A stretch of DNA of 59,006 nucleotides from Thauera sp. UBA6194. Lineage in GTDB: Bacteria > Pseudomonadota > Gammaproteobacteria > Burkholderiales > Rhodocyclaceae. The notes under the pieces were generated by a model that was not told the origin of the DNA, did no database searches, and saw only the letters and a program-made list of their open reading frames with translations. The stretch lies in contig DITC01000007.1 in NCBI GenBank assembly GCA_002422685.1, positions 5,851 to 64,856 of the forward strand, in the 5' to 3' direction. This document shows positions 42,157 to 52,250 of this stretch, piece after piece (the stretch's first letter is position 1; each line of letters starts with the position of its first letter). A program made the translations under genes and the position numbers.

Positions 42157-45100
42157 TCAGCCGGTAGCGCGCAGCGCTTCGAGCAGCTCGGCCAGCGCCG
42201 CCTCGAACTCGACCATCAAGGCCTCGGCGCGCGCATCGTCGCCCGCGCGCGCAGCGCTCTCGAGCCGGCTGCACAGCTCTCCCATGGCCAGCGCCCCCAC
42301 CGAGCGCGAGGACGACTTCAGCCGGTGCGCCCCATCCCCGAGCGCACGCAAGACCTTGGCGGCACGGGCGGTACGCAGCTCCACTGCCTGACTCACCAGG
42401 CCGACGGCGTAGTCGCGCAGCAGCTCGCCCACGATGTCGCTGTCGTCCCCGACGAGCGCGCGCAGGGTTTCAGGCTCGAGCACCGGCAAGGCGCCCGCGG
42501 TCTCATGGGCTTCGGATGCGGCGGGTGCGGGGCCACTGCGGACAAGCCAGCGCTGCAGCGCGGCACGCAGCACATCCATGTGCACCGGCTTGCTCAGGTA
42601 ATCGTCCATGCCGGCCGCAAGACAGCGTGCGTCCTCGCCGCGCAGCGCGTTCGCGGTGAGGGCGAGGATCGGCGTGCGGGCGCGCCCGGCGCCCGACTCT
42701 TCGCGCCTGATCGCGCCGGCGAGCTCGTAGCCGTCCATGTTCGGCATGTGCAGGTCGGTCAGCAGCAGGGCGTGGCGCCCGCTGCGCCAGCGCTGCAGCG
42801 CCTCGGCGCCATCAGCGGCCATTTCGGAGGCGAACCCGAGCAAGGCCAGCTGGCGCCGGATGACCTGGCGGTTGATCGCGTCGTCCTCGGCGACCAGGAT
42901 CAGCGTGCCCTGGGCGATCGCCTCGTCGATGGCGGGGACGTCCGGGCTCGCCGCCTCCGTCGTCACCAGGCGCTCGTCGCGCGCCTGAACCCGACCCAGC
43001 GCCAGCTCGACGGCCTCGATCAGCGCCCTGCGCCGCAAGAGCCCGAGGTCCAGCACCGCAACGCCCGGCCGTCGTAGCCTCGGCCAACGCCGGTGCCCCG
43101 ACTCGAGTACCACCAGCGCACCCCCGGCACAGGCCTCCTTGCCCGCGTCGGCGTCCACGCAGCCGGGTCGCGCGCACAGCACCACGCACGCGTCCGATGC
43201 CTGGCGCGCCGCGGCGTCCTGCGCGCTCAGCAACTGCGCACCTGCGGCCTGCAGGTAATCGGCCATGTCGGCGGCGCACTCGGGCGCCACGCCGTCCAGA
43301 GCGACGCACACGCCGTCGAGCGGACCGGCCTCGGCGGCCGCGGGAACCTCGGCTCGGACGTCCATTTCCAGCGGCAGCAGCACATGGAAGCAGCTGCCCT
43401 GCCCGAGCGCGCTCTCGAGTTCGATGCGCCCGCCCAGCATGCCGACCAGCCGCTTGCAGATCGCCAGCCCGAGGCCGGTGCCACCGAAGCGGCGCGTAGT
43501 GCTGCTCTCGGCCTGCGCGAAGGGCTGGAAAAGCCGGGCCTGCTGGTCGGGCGAGATGCCGATGCCGTTGTCACGAACGCTCAGCCGCAACATCCCCTCG
43601 CCACTCATCCCCGCCCTGATCGACACCCGGCCACCATGCGCCTGCCCGGCGGAGAACTTGATGCCGTTACCGACCAGGTTGGTGAGCACCTGACGCACCC
43701 GCAGCTCGTCGCCGAGCACCCGCGCCGGCAGCGCGGGCGCGACGTGCACGCTCAAAGCCACCTCACGCCGCTCGGCCACCGGCAGCAAGGCCTCGGCCAC
43801 GCCCTCGACCACCGCCTCGAGCTCGAAGGGCTGACGCTCCACCTCCATGCGCCCGGCCTCGATCTTGGAGAAGTCGAGGATGTCGTCGATGATGCGCAAC
43901 AGGTTCATCGCCGACTCGCGCATGGTGTCGACCAGCTCCGACTGATAGGCGGACAGGCTGGAACGTGCGAGCACATCCGCGAGACCGATGACGCCGTTCA
44001 TCGGCGTGCGGATCTCGTGGCTCATGGTGGCGAGGAAGTCGCTCTTGGCGCGGCTGGCGACCTCGGCTGCATCCCGCGCTGCCACCAGCTCGGCGGTGCG
44101 CTCGGCCACCAGCGACTCCAGCCGCTCACGATAGACGAGCAGCTCCTCGAGCATGCGCTGCTTCTCGGTCACGTCCTCCTTGATCGCGAGGTAGTTGCAG
44201 ATGCGGCCGTCGGCGCCCCGGATCGGAGCCATCGTGACGCGCTCGCGGTACAGCCGGCCGTCCTTGCGCTTGTTGTGGAACTCCCCGCGCCAGACCTTGC
44301 CCGCGGTCAGCGCCGCCCACATCTGCATGTAGGTCTCGGGCGGCGTGCGTCCGGACTGCAGGAAACGCGGATTGCGCCCGAGGACCTCGTCCGCCCGGTA
44401 ACCCGAGGTGTGCTCGAAGGCCGCGTTGACATATTCGATCCGCGCCGAGAGGTCGGCGATGATGATGCTCGCCGGGCTTTGCGCGACTGCGGTGCCGAGC
44501 CGGCGCAAGCTGCTCTCGGCGCGCTCGCGCCGTTCGATGTCGGCCACCAGGGTGGTGCGCATCTGCTCGAACGCGCGCCCGACCCGGGCCACCTCGTTGT
44601 AGCCGGTGGGCGCGAACCCTTCCTGCAGCTCGCCGCGCGACACGCGCCCGGCTGCGAGCTCGAGACCGCGTAGCGGCTCCAGCACTCGCTTGCGCAGCCC
44701 CCACAGCCCCCCGGCCAGCACGAGCACGAGCGCGAACAGCGACAGCATGCCCAGCACCGCACGCTCGCTCGCGGCGCTACGCATGTGCGCGATGTGGGTC
44801 TGGCTGCTCCTTCCAACTTCAGCCGACAGGGCATGCACCGAATCGATGAGGACGCTGACGGCCTCGAACCAGCCCTGCTCATCCACCGGATAGGATGTGC
44901 CGGCGAGGCTACTGTGCATGATGCTCGGACGCAGCTTGTCGAAAAACGGCAGCGCGACCGCCCGCATCTTCTCGATTACGACGGCGAGCCCGGACGAGCC
45001 CTCCGCGAGCTGGAGCAGCTGCACGGCACGCTCGAGATGCGCTTTGACGAGCGCGCTCTCTTGCGCGAGGTCCTCGCGCTTGCTCGGCGGGATGGGCATG

Positions 45101-45720
45101 CGCGCCGCGATCAGCGCGCCGACCACCGCACGCTCGCGCCCGAGGTTTTCGGCGGCCTGTGCCAGCAGCGACTGCACCAGCGCCAGCCGGGCCACCTCAC
45201 GCTCGGCGCTCGGCTTCGCGTTCGCCACCACCCGTCCGATCAGGTGCACGGTGTCGATGAGCAGCACCATCTGCTCAATCCACTGCTCGGCGCTCACGCC
45301 CTCGTCGCCACTGCGCTCGCCCTGGTCGATGGCCGCGCGCAAGGTCTCGAGGCCCTCGAAGCGCTGCGTGAGCTCGCGTGCGAGCAAGGCCGAGGTCGGG
45401 TCCGGAGCCTCGATCAGGCGCCGCTCGATCAGGGCGCGCAGACGTGCATGTTCGTAGTCAGAGCGCTCGCGCGCTTCGAGCAGGCGCGCATGCAGCTCGG
45501 GTGCGGGCTCGGGTGCGCCGAGCAGCAAGGCCCCCAGACCGCGCTCCGAGGCCACGGCCGATACGAAACGCTGCGCCACCGCGGTGATCGCGTTGGCCTC
45601 GGCAAGCGACTGCAGGTGCAACACCTGCGCCTTGTAGCCGGAGAAGGCAGGCAGATAGGTAAGCCCGGTCAGGGCCAGCAACAAGCCCGACAGGAGCAGA
45701 AAAATCCGATGGATCGACAT
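42157..45720 (-). CDS. NIT-domain hybrid histidine kinase: NIT-HAMP-PAS-HisKA-HATPase-REC-REC-HPt
   Basis: The 1187-residue membrane kinase has a TM helix (about 7-27), a periplasmic NIT domain (about 35-300; ASERGLGALLL is the family's core motif), a second TM (about 325-345), HAMP and a PAS domain. The kinase core has His568 (MSHEIRTP) and GGTGLGLAI; a degenerate receiver, an intact receiver (Asp989, LLTDLHMPNMDG) and an HPt (His1132, HRLKSSSRS) follow. NIT domains bind nitrate and nitrite in known cases; that ligand is likely but unproven here. From the PAS domain on it is a close paralogue of the kinase at 36485-39676. ATG 45720 was chosen because the TM helix starts just after it. Confidence 0.9.
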   Translation of the reverse strand: MSIHRIFLLLSGLLLALTGLTYLPAFSGYKAQVLHLQSLAEANAITAVAQRFVSAVASERGLGALLLGAPEPAPELHARLLEARERSDYEHARLRALIERRLIEAPDPTSALLARELTQRFEGLETLRAAIDQGERSGDEGVSAEQWIEQMVLLIDTVHLIGRVVANAKPSAEREVARLALVQSLLAQAAENLGRERAVVGALIAARMPIPPSKREDLAQESALVKAHLERAVQLLQLAEGSSGLAVVIEKMRAVALPFFDKLRPSIMHSSLAGTSYPVDEQGWFEAVSVLIDSVHALSAEVGRSSQTHIAHMRSAASERAVLGMLSLFALVLVLAGGLWGLRKRVLEPLRGLELAAGRVSRGELQEGFAPTGYNEVARVGRAFEQMRTTLVADIERRERAESSLRRLGTAVAQSPASIIIADLSARIEYVNAAFEHTSGYRADEVLGRNPRFLQSGRTPPETYMQMWAALTAGKVWRGEFHNKRKDGRLYRERVTMAPIRGADGRICNYLAIKEDVTEKQRMLEELLVYRERLESLVAERTAELVAARDAAEVASRAKSDFLATMSHEIRTPMNGVIGLADVLARSSLSAYQSELVDTMRESAMNLLRIIDDILDFSKIEAGRMEVERQPFELEAVVEGVAEALLPVAERREVALSVHVAPALPARVLGDELRVRQVLTNLVGNGIKFSAGQAHGGRVSIRAGMSGEGMLRLSVRDNGIGISPDQQARLFQPFAQAESSTTRRFGGTGLGLAICKRLVGMLGGRIELESALGQGSCFHVLLPLEMDVRAEVPAAAEAGPLDGVCVALDGVAPECAADMADYLQAAGAQLLSAQDAAARQASDACVVLCARPGCVDADAGKEACAGGALVVLESGHRRWPRLRRPGVAVLDLGLLRRRALIEAVELALGRVQARDERLVTTEAASPDVPAIDEAIAQGTLILVAEDDAINRQVIRRQLALLGFASEMAADGAEALQRWRSGRHALLLTDLHMPNMDGYELAGAIRREESGAGRARTPILALTANALRGEDARCLAAGMDDYLSKPVHMDVLRAALQRWLVRSGPAPAASEAHETAGALPVLEPETLRALVGDDSDIVGELLRDYAVGLVSQAVELRTARAAKVLRALGDGAHRLKSSSRSVGALAMGELCSRLESAARAGDDARAEALMVEFEAALAELLEALRATG

Positions 45721-45889
45721 GCGGGGCAAACTCGAATGAGCGGGGGGAGCCCCGGCCGTTGCAGCTGCTCGAGCGAACCCCGAGGGCGAATGATGGTCAG
45801 GCGGCGGAAAAGCTGAATCAAGGTAAAAAATCACGCCACAGGCGAACGCCTCGCTGCACGCTGAAAAGACGTGCCCGCGCGCACCGGGC

Positions 45890-46510
45890 TCAGGCCTTCG
45901 CGCTCGGCCGCTCGGCGATGCGATCGCGCCAGTCCTGCAGGTGCGCCAGGCCCTCAGCGCCCGGCTTGAACTTCATCAGCCCGCGCGCGAACTCGATCGC
46001 GCAGAAGGCGGTGATGTCGGCGATGGTGAAGCGCTCGCCGGCCACGAAGGGCTGATCGGCGAGCTCGCCATCGAGCCAGCGCGCCACCTCGCGCACCTTC
46101 TGCCCCTGCGAATGGCCGAAGTCGGGAAACTGCGGCTGCTCGAGCGGCGCCAGCCCGGGGTGGGTGTGGCGGATGCAGTTGGCGATGGTGCCGAAGAGAT
46201 AGAGCTCCATGCGGCGGTCGGCCATCTCGATGAAGGCGCGCTCCTCGAAGCTCTCGCCCATCAGGTTGGGCTCGGGGTACAGACCCTCGAGATAGCTGCA
46301 GATCGCGCGCGTCTCGCCCAGGTAGCGGCCGTCGTCAAGCTCGAGCACCGGCACCTTGGCGAGCGGGCTCTTGGCGCGGTAGTTGGAGCTGCGGTGTTCG
46401 TCCTTGCCGATCTCGACCACCACCTCCTGGATGCCGGTGATGCCCTTTTCGGCGATGAACATCTGCACGCGGCGCGGGTTGGGCGCGCGCGGTGAAACGT
46501 AGAGCTTCAT
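45890..46510 (-). CDS. glutathione S-transferase family protein
   Basis: The 206-residue protein has an N-terminal thioredoxin-like domain (MKLYVSPRAPNPRRVQMFIAEKGI..., KVPVLELDDGRYLGETRAICSYL with the conserved Glu-Thr/Ser glutathione contact) and an all-helical C-terminal domain (GERFTIADITAFCAIEFA). It probably conjugates or reduces with glutathione in the cytoplasm. It follows the other GST gene by 31 bp on the same strand. A catalytic residue near position 6 is Ser or Asn rather than Tyr or Cys, as is common in bacterial groups. Confidence 0.9.
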   Translation of the reverse strand: MKLYVSPRAPNPRRVQMFIAEKGITGIQEVVVEIGKDEHRSSNYRAKSPLAKVPVLELDDGRYLGETRAICSYLEGLYPEPNLMGESFEERAFIEMADRRMELYLFGTIANCIRHTHPGLAPLEQPQFPDFGHSQGQKVREVARWLDGELADQPFVAGERFTIADITAFCAIEFARGLMKFKPGAEGLAHLQDWRDRIAERPSAKA

Positions 46511-46541
46511 GAGTCCTCCTTGAATGTCCTATTGGGGTAAA

Positions 46542-47252
46542 TCAAACCCCGCCGCTGCGCGACTGGCCGGTCTCGACCATGCTGCGCGCCTTCTCCGAGA
46601 AGGCCCTGGCCTGCTCCTCGGAGTCGCCATCGCGGTCGAAGCTCGACGGCGGCCGCTCGATGCCGCGCTGCACCGCCGGGCGCGCGCGGATCTGGTCGCG
46701 CCAGCGCGCGAGGTGCGGCAGGTCGTCGATCGCCACGCCCGACCAGTTGTGCGTGCGCACCCAGGCCCAGTTGGCGATGTCGGCGACGGAATAGTCGCCA
46801 GCGAGGTATTCGTTGCTGGCCAGATGGCCGTCGAGCACGCGGAACAGCCGCCTGACCTCGCCCTGGTAGCGGTCGATCGCGGGCTGAATCTTCTCGGGGA
46901 AGTAGCGGTAGAAGACGTTGGCCTGCCCCATCATCGGGCCGATGCCGCCCATCTGGAACATCAGCCACTGCAGCACGCGCGAGCGGCCTTTCATGTCCTG
47001 CGGCATCAGCCGGCCGGTCTTTTCGGCCAGGTAGATCAGGATGGCGCCTGACTCGAACACGGCGAAGTCGCCCTCGTCGCGGTCGACGATGGCCGGGATG
47101 CGGCCGTTGGGGTTGATGGCGAGGAAGGCGGGCTGCTTCTGCTCGTTGGCCGACAGGTCGAGCACGTGCATGGCGTAGGGCAGGCCCAGCTCCTCGAGCG
47201 CGATGGAGACCTTGTGTCCGTTGGGCGTGGCGGCGGTGTAGAGATCGATCAT
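46542..47252 (-). CDS. yfcG: Nu-class GST / disulfide-bond oxidoreductase (YfcG-like)
   Basis: The 236-residue protein begins MIDLYTAATPNGHKVSIALEE, with NPNGRIPAIVDRDEG and ESGAILIYLAEKTG. It then has QWLMFQMGGIGPMMGQANVFYRYFPE, matching the YfcG/Ure2-like group closely. YfcG uses glutathione to reduce disulfides rather than to conjugate. GGGGAG before ATG 47252 marks the start; it is the first gene of the two-GST unit. The short C-terminal tail (SSFDRDGDSEEQ...) is extra relative to E. coli YfcG. Confidence 0.9.
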   Translation of the reverse strand: MIDLYTAATPNGHKVSIALEELGLPYAMHVLDLSANEQKQPAFLAINPNGRIPAIVDRDEGDFAVFESGAILIYLAEKTGRLMPQDMKGRSRVLQWLMFQMGGIGPMMGQANVFYRYFPEKIQPAIDRYQGEVRRLFRVLDGHLASNEYLAGDYSVADIANWAWVRTHNWSGVAIDDLPHLARWRDQIRARPAVQRGIERPPSSFDRDGDSEEQARAFSEKARSMVETGQSRSGGV

Positions 47253-47390
47253 CGGCGTGACTCCCCAGGGTTGTCGTGAAGATCGCGCGCGCATGCGGCG
47301 AATCGAAGCGCTTATAGTACGCGCTCTGTCCCAGCCGGGCCGCCCCGCCGCCCCGTACCGCGCCCGCAACGCAATGGCCCCCCTGACGAG

Positions 47391-48734
47391 ATGACGCCCG
47401 CCGCCCCCACGCCCCTGCCCCGCCTCACCGCCGTCCGCGGCGAGATCGTGCATTTCGTCGCCGACCCCGCGCAGGACGCGCGTGCGCTCGAGCACTTCGC
47501 CGACGGCCTGCTCGTCGTGCGCGACGGCCACGTCGCCGAGTGCGGCCCGGCCACCGAACTGCTGCCCCGCCTGCCCGCCGGCACGCCGGTGGCCGACTAC
47601 CGCGGCAAGCTGATCCTGCCCGGCTTCGTCGACACCCATGTCCATTACCCGCAGACCGACATCATCGCCAGCCACGGCGAGCAACTGCTCGAGTGGCTGG
47701 AGAAATACACCTTCCCCGCCGAGCGCCGCTTCGCCGATCCTGCGCATGCGGCGGCGACCGCAGACTTCTTCTGCGACGAGCTGCTGCGCAACGGCACCAC
47801 CACCGCCTGCAGCTTCGCCACCGTGCATGCCGGCTCGGTCGACGCCCTGTTCGAGGCCGCGCAGGCGCGCCGCATGCGCATGATCGCCGGCAAGGTGCTG
47901 ATGGACCGCAACTGCCCCGAGGACCTGCGCGACAGCGCCGCATCGGGCTACGCCGAATCGAAGGCGCTGATCGAGCGCTGGCACGGCCGCGACCGCCTGC
48001 ACTACGCGATCACGCCGCGCTTCGCCCCCACCTCCACCCCCGCGCAGCTGTCGCTCGCCGGGCGGCTCTTCGCCGAGCACCCGGGCGTATTCGTGCAGTC
48101 GCACGTCGCCGAGAACCGCGCCGAAGTCGCCTGGGTGGCGCAGCTCCACCCCGAGACGCGCAGCTACCTCGACGTGTACGACCGCCACGGCCTGCTCGGC
48201 ATGCGCGCGGTGTACGCGCACTGCATCTGGTTGGACGACACCGACCGCCGGCGCATGGCCGAGTCCGGCGCGGCGATGAGCTTCTGCCCCACCTCCAACC
48301 TCTTCCTCGGCTCGGGCCTGTTCGATCTGGGGCGCGCGCGCGCGCTGGGCGTGCGCGTGGGCCTGGGCACCGACGTGGGCGCCGGCACCAGCCTGTCGAT
48401 GCTGCAGACCCTGAACGAGGCCTACAAGGTGCTGCAGCTCGCCGGCCAGTCGCTGTCGGCGTCGAGCGCCTTCTACCTCGCCACCCTGGGCGGCGCGCAC
48501 AGCCTCTACCTGGACGACCGCATCGGCAACTTCGCCGCGGGCAAGGAAGCCGACTTCGTCGTCCTCGACCCGCAAGCCACGCCGCTCCTCGCCCGCCGCA
48601 GCGCCGCGTGCGCGACGCTGGAAGAGCGCCTGTTCGCGCTGATGATGCTGGGTGACGACCGCGCCGTGGCGGCGACGCACGTGCTGGGCGCGGCGGCCTG
48701 GCTGCGCACGCCAGACCCATCCGCACGGCGCTGA
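47391..48734 (+). CDS. guaD: guanine deaminase
   Basis: The 447-residue amidohydrolase converts guanine to xanthine. Motifs fit GuaD: PGFVDTHVHYPQTDIIAS (zinc-binding HxH), LLRNGTTTACSFATVH, FVQSHVAENRAEV, YAHCIWLDDTDRR, FCPTSNLFLGSGLF and LGTDVGAGTSLSML (metal Asp). Position and length (439-454 usual) fit. It stands alone, divergent from the GST pair, with 138 bp between; TATAGT (47313-47318) is a possible -10. It may work with the nucleoside-type transporter in purine salvage, although the two are 13 kb apart. Confidence 0.95.
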   Translation: MTPAAPTPLPRLTAVRGEIVHFVADPAQDARALEHFADGLLVVRDGHVAECGPATELLPRLPAGTPVADYRGKLILPGFVDTHVHYPQTDIIASHGEQLLEWLEKYTFPAERRFADPAHAAATADFFCDELLRNGTTTACSFATVHAGSVDALFEAAQARRMRMIAGKVLMDRNCPEDLRDSAASGYAESKALIERWHGRDRLHYAITPRFAPTSTPAQLSLAGRLFAEHPGVFVQSHVAENRAEVAWVAQLHPETRSYLDVYDRHGLLGMRAVYAHCIWLDDTDRRRMAESGAAMSFCPTSNLFLGSGLFDLGRARALGVRVGLGTDVGAGTSLSMLQTLNEAYKVLQLAGQSLSASSAFYLATLGGAHSLYLDDRIGNFAAGKEADFVVLDPQATPLLARRSAACATLEERLFALMMLGDDRAVAATHVLGAAAWLRTPDPSARR

Positions 48735-48767
48735 GCGGCAACGTGATCGGCGCGGGATAAGCGGTGC

Positions 48768-48804
48768 GGGGTAATCGGGGTGCGTCCCCGATTTACCGAC
48801 TTAG
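48768..48804. repeat. REP-like palindromic repeat, copy A
   Basis: GGTAATCGGGG-TGCGT-CCCCGATTTACC is an imperfect palindrome followed by CGACTTAG. The same set of motifs recurs at 51979-52060. It lies between convergent guaD and trhA, and its end covers the trhA stop codon, so it can also serve as a terminator. Confidence 0.6.
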
Positions 48805-49424
48805 GTCTCCGGCGCCACGTACCAGAGAATCGCCAGATAGTGCAGCGCGCTGCCGGCCAGCACCAGCACATGCCAGATGCCGTGCAGCATGGGCCAGTAG
48901 CGGCCGAGGGCGAAAAACGGCACCCCAAGGGTGTAGGCGACACCCCCCGCCACCAGCAGGCCAAAACCCGCGGGGTCCAGCGCTGCGCGCAGGGGTTCGA
49001 TGGCGATCACCACCAGCCAGCCCATGACCAGATAGATGAGCACCGGCACGATGCGCCGGTCCTGTTTCCAGAGCAGATCGACGAGGATGCCGATCACGGC
49101 CAGCCCCCACACCACGCCGAACAGGGACCAGCCCCAGGGGCCGCGCAGCGTCACCAGGGTAAACGGGGTGTAGGTACCGGCGATGAGCAGGTAGATGGTG
49201 CAGTGGTCCAGCCGCGTGAGGATGCCGCGCCGCCCGCCCTCGTAGCCATGGGACAGGGACGAGATGGCGTACAGCAGGATCAGCGAGGCACCATAGATGC
49301 TGAAGCTGGTCAGCCGCCAGGGGTCGCCCGCAGGCGTCACCACCAGCAGCCAGACCATGCCCGCAACCGCCGCCAGCGCGCCCAGCAGGTGGCTGAAACT
49401 GTTGAACCGCTCCAGCGCGGTCAT
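48801..49424 (-). CDS. trhA: PAQR/hemolysin III-family membrane protein TrhA
   Basis: The 207-residue protein has seven hydrophobic segments. PAQR motifs include NSFSHLLGALAAVAG, SSLSHGYEGGRRGILTRLDHCTIYLLIAGTYTPF and the terminal LHGIWHVLVLAGSALHYLAILWYV (His cluster). Bacterial TrhA helps keep membrane fluidity; hemolysis is not its known role. It lies 13 bp after the ABC permease gene on the same strand, so yadG-yadH-trhA appear to form one operon. GAGGC upstream supports ATG 49424. Confidence 0.92.
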   Translation of the reverse strand: MTALERFNSFSHLLGALAAVAGMVWLLVVTPAGDPWRLTSFSIYGASLILLYAISSLSHGYEGGRRGILTRLDHCTIYLLIAGTYTPFTLVTLRGPWGWSLFGVVWGLAVIGILVDLLWKQDRRIVPVLIYLVMGWLVVIAIEPLRAALDPAGFGLLVAGGVAYTLGVPFFALGRYWPMLHGIWHVLVLAGSALHYLAILWYVAPET

Positions 49425-49437
49425 CGCTGCCTCTGCC

Positions 49438-50195
49438 TCACGGCTTCAGGCGATACCCGGTCCGCAGCATCCAAGCCGCCACCCCCGCGAACACCGCCAG
49501 GAACAGCAGCGTCATCGCCAGGCTCACGCCCACCGCCACGTCGGCCGTGCCGTAGAAGCTCCAGCGAAAACCGCTCACCAGATACACCACCGGGTTCAGC
49601 AGCGACACCGCGCGCCAGCCGGCCGGCAGCATGTCGATGGAGTAGAAGCTGCCGCCCAGGAAGGTGAGTGGGGTGATGATCAGCAGGGGCACCATCTGCA
49701 GCTTCTCGAAGTTGTCCGCCCAGATGCCGAGGATGAAGCCGAGCAGACTGAAGCTGACCGCGGTGAGCAGCAGAAAAGCGATCATCCACAGCGGGTGCTC
49801 GATGCGCAGCGGCACGAAGAAGGTGGCGGTGACGAGGATGATGAGGCTGAGCAGGATGGCCTTGGTCGCCGCCGCGCCGACGTAGGAGAGCACGATCTCG
49901 AAGTGCGACACCGGCGCCGACAGGATCTCGTAGATGGTGCGCGAGAACTTGGGGAAGAAGATGCCGAAGGACGCGTTCGACACGCTCTGCGTGAGCAGGT
50001 TGAGCATGATCAGGCCGGGCACGATGAAGGCGCCGTAGCTCACGCCTTCCACCTCGGGGATGCGCGCGCCGATGGCCGAGCCGAAGACGACGAAGTACAG
50101 CGTGGTGGTGATCACCGGCGCGAGCACGCTCTGCAGCAGCGTGCGCTTGGTGCGCGCCATCTCGGCAAAATAGATCGAACGGACTGCATGCCAGT

Positions 50196-50199
<4 letters not shown>
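49438..50199 (-). CDS. yadH: ABC-2 type permease (YadH-like)
   Basis: The 253-residue protein has six membrane segments and closely fits YadH: VLAPVITTTLYFVVFGSAIG, YGAFIVPGLIMLNLL, FFVPLRIEHP, PLTFLGGSFYSIDMLPAGWRAVSLLNPVVYLVSGFRWSFYG. It forms the membrane part of an exporter with the ATPase encoded just upstream (ATGA overlap). Substrate unknown for this family. Confidence 0.9.
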
Positions 50200-51170
<971 letters not shown>

Positions 51171-51240
51171 CGGCCCAAGATAGCAGAACATCGACCGCCA
51201 GCCCCAGCCGCCCGCACCGGCGAGCGGCCGCGCAGGGCGA

Positions 51241-51444
51241 TGCGTTGAGCTTCGTCTCTTCGACCGGGGCGAATCCGCCCGCCGACGAGGTGGGCGGGTG
51301 GGCGATCGCGTGTCGGTCCGCTACGACCCGGCAGCACCGGCGGCTGCGAGGCTGGACAGCTTCTTCGAGCGCTGGGAATGGCGCAACCCGCTGTCGGGCA
51401 ACACCCGCTGTCGGGCAAGGCCCTGCACACGGGGCGCGCACTGA
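51241..51444 (+). pseudogene. possible remnant of a DUF3592-like gene
   Basis: In the frame ending at TGA 51442 the translation GDRVSVRYDPAAPAAARLDS (from 51301), then FFERWEWRNPLSG, resembles the C-terminal end of DUF3592 membrane proteins. No start, N-terminus or membrane helix remains, and an in-frame stop lies at 51181. A 17-bp tandem duplication (51386-51418) disrupts the end. I take this as a decayed gene; chance similarity is possible. Apart from this and the repeat I see nothing in 51171-51646. Confidence 0.35.
51386..51418 (+). repeat. 17-bp tandem duplication
   Basis: ACCCGCTGTCGGGCAA occurs twice (51386-51401 and 51403-51418), each copy with an inner CCCG/CGGG palindrome. It looks like a recent slippage event. 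Confidence 0.85.
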
Positions 51445-51646
51445 GCTGCCGGTGTGCGATGCGCACATGAACGCAGGATGAACGCGGCCTTCAGCGTCGG
51501 TTCAGTCGGCCAGGCGCAACATGGCGCCAGCTTCGGGGCTGCATCACACCCCGAGCAGCAGAAAGCAGCACCGGAGAATCTGCCAGGCCTGTCCTGCTCC
51601 GTGCCTTCAGCGCTGCAACGTGTTTGCCCCACCACAGGAGATCATC

Positions 51647-51943
51647 ATGAACGCCCGACACACAGCCCACAGCCTCGCCTTCGGCGCCCTGCTCACCGTC
51701 TTCGGCACCAGCACCTTCGCCGCAACGCCACAGGCCGAGACCTGCGACCAGATCCGCGCACAGATCGCCGCCCAGACCGAAGTCCTGCCCCGCCCCAACC
51801 TGGAACTGCTCGGCAAGGTCGGCGCCAACGAACAGTGCGACTTCAGCTCCGCCGAAACCTGGCGCGCCGCCTGGGGCGCCAAGCCGCTGAACGCACCCGA
51901 GCCTGCGAAGCGGGGCGGCGACAAAGACGACGACCGCGATTAA
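51647..51943 (+). CDS. small secreted protein of unknown function
   Basis: The 98-residue protein has a signal peptide (MNARHTAHSLAFGALLTVFGTSTFAA) and a mature part of about 72 residues with two Cys (ETCDQIRAQIAAQ and NEQCDFSSAETW), which could form a disulfide, and a charged tail GGDKDDDRD. I do not recognise the family. AGGAG 7 nt before ATG 51647 is a strong ribosome site; the 14 bases from GGAG through ATGA are identical to those of the PEP-CTERM gene at 52306. Confidence 0.75.
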   Translation: MNARHTAHSLAFGALLTVFGTSTFAATPQAETCDQIRAQIAAQTEVLPRPNLELLGKVGANEQCDFSSAETWRAAWGAKPLNAPEPAKRGGDKDDDRD

Positions 51944-51978
51944 GCCTGGCTGACGGACGGAAGAGGGCGGCCCCGGGA

Positions 51979-52060
51979 AACCGGGGTACGCCCGCGATTT
52001 TTGGGGTAAATCGGGGTAGGTCCCGGATTTGCTGCGGATTTGCCGGTTTGCCGACTTAGT
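51979..52060. repeat. REP-like palindromic repeat, copy B (two arms)
   Basis: This stretch holds two related palindromes, AAACCGGGGTACGCCCGCGATTT and GTAAATCGGGGTAGG plus TCCCGGATTTGC, and ends with TTTGCCGACTTAG. Copy A at 48768-48804 shares the GTAA-TCGGGGT arm and the CCGACTTAG end. The rest of the 362-bp gap (51944-52305) holds the control sites of the PEP-CTERM gene. Confidence 0.55.
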
Positions 52061-52162
52061 TGCTTCCCCATCGTCGCGACGCCTGATCGCGGGCGATGCG
52101 CAGCCGCGATCTGCGCACCGCCGAAGACGTCGCTCATGCGGCATTCTCTGGCTCTGCCTGAG

Positions 52163-52179
52163 TGTCGGGATACTTTACA
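52163..52179 (+). promoter_or_regulatory. candidate activator-binding site upstream of PEP-CTERM gene 2
   Basis: TGTCGGGATACTTTACA repeats the element found before the first PEP-CTERM gene (2959-2975). It ends 74 bp before the GG of the sigma-54 promoter, one helical turn further than the 64 bp of the first. Confidence 0.6.
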
Positions 52180-52250
52180 GTGGTCCGTAAGCACTCTGCA
52201 GCGCCTCACTCAACCCGCTGATTCACCGGCATCTTCTCAACCCGAAAGCC

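Noticed and set aside
46534..46550. GGGGT-AAATCAA-ACCCC palindrome between the two GST genes as a third REP copy
   Set aside because: It shares TTGGGGTAAATC with copy B but has no second arm or CGACTTAG end, and part of it is the stop region of a gene.
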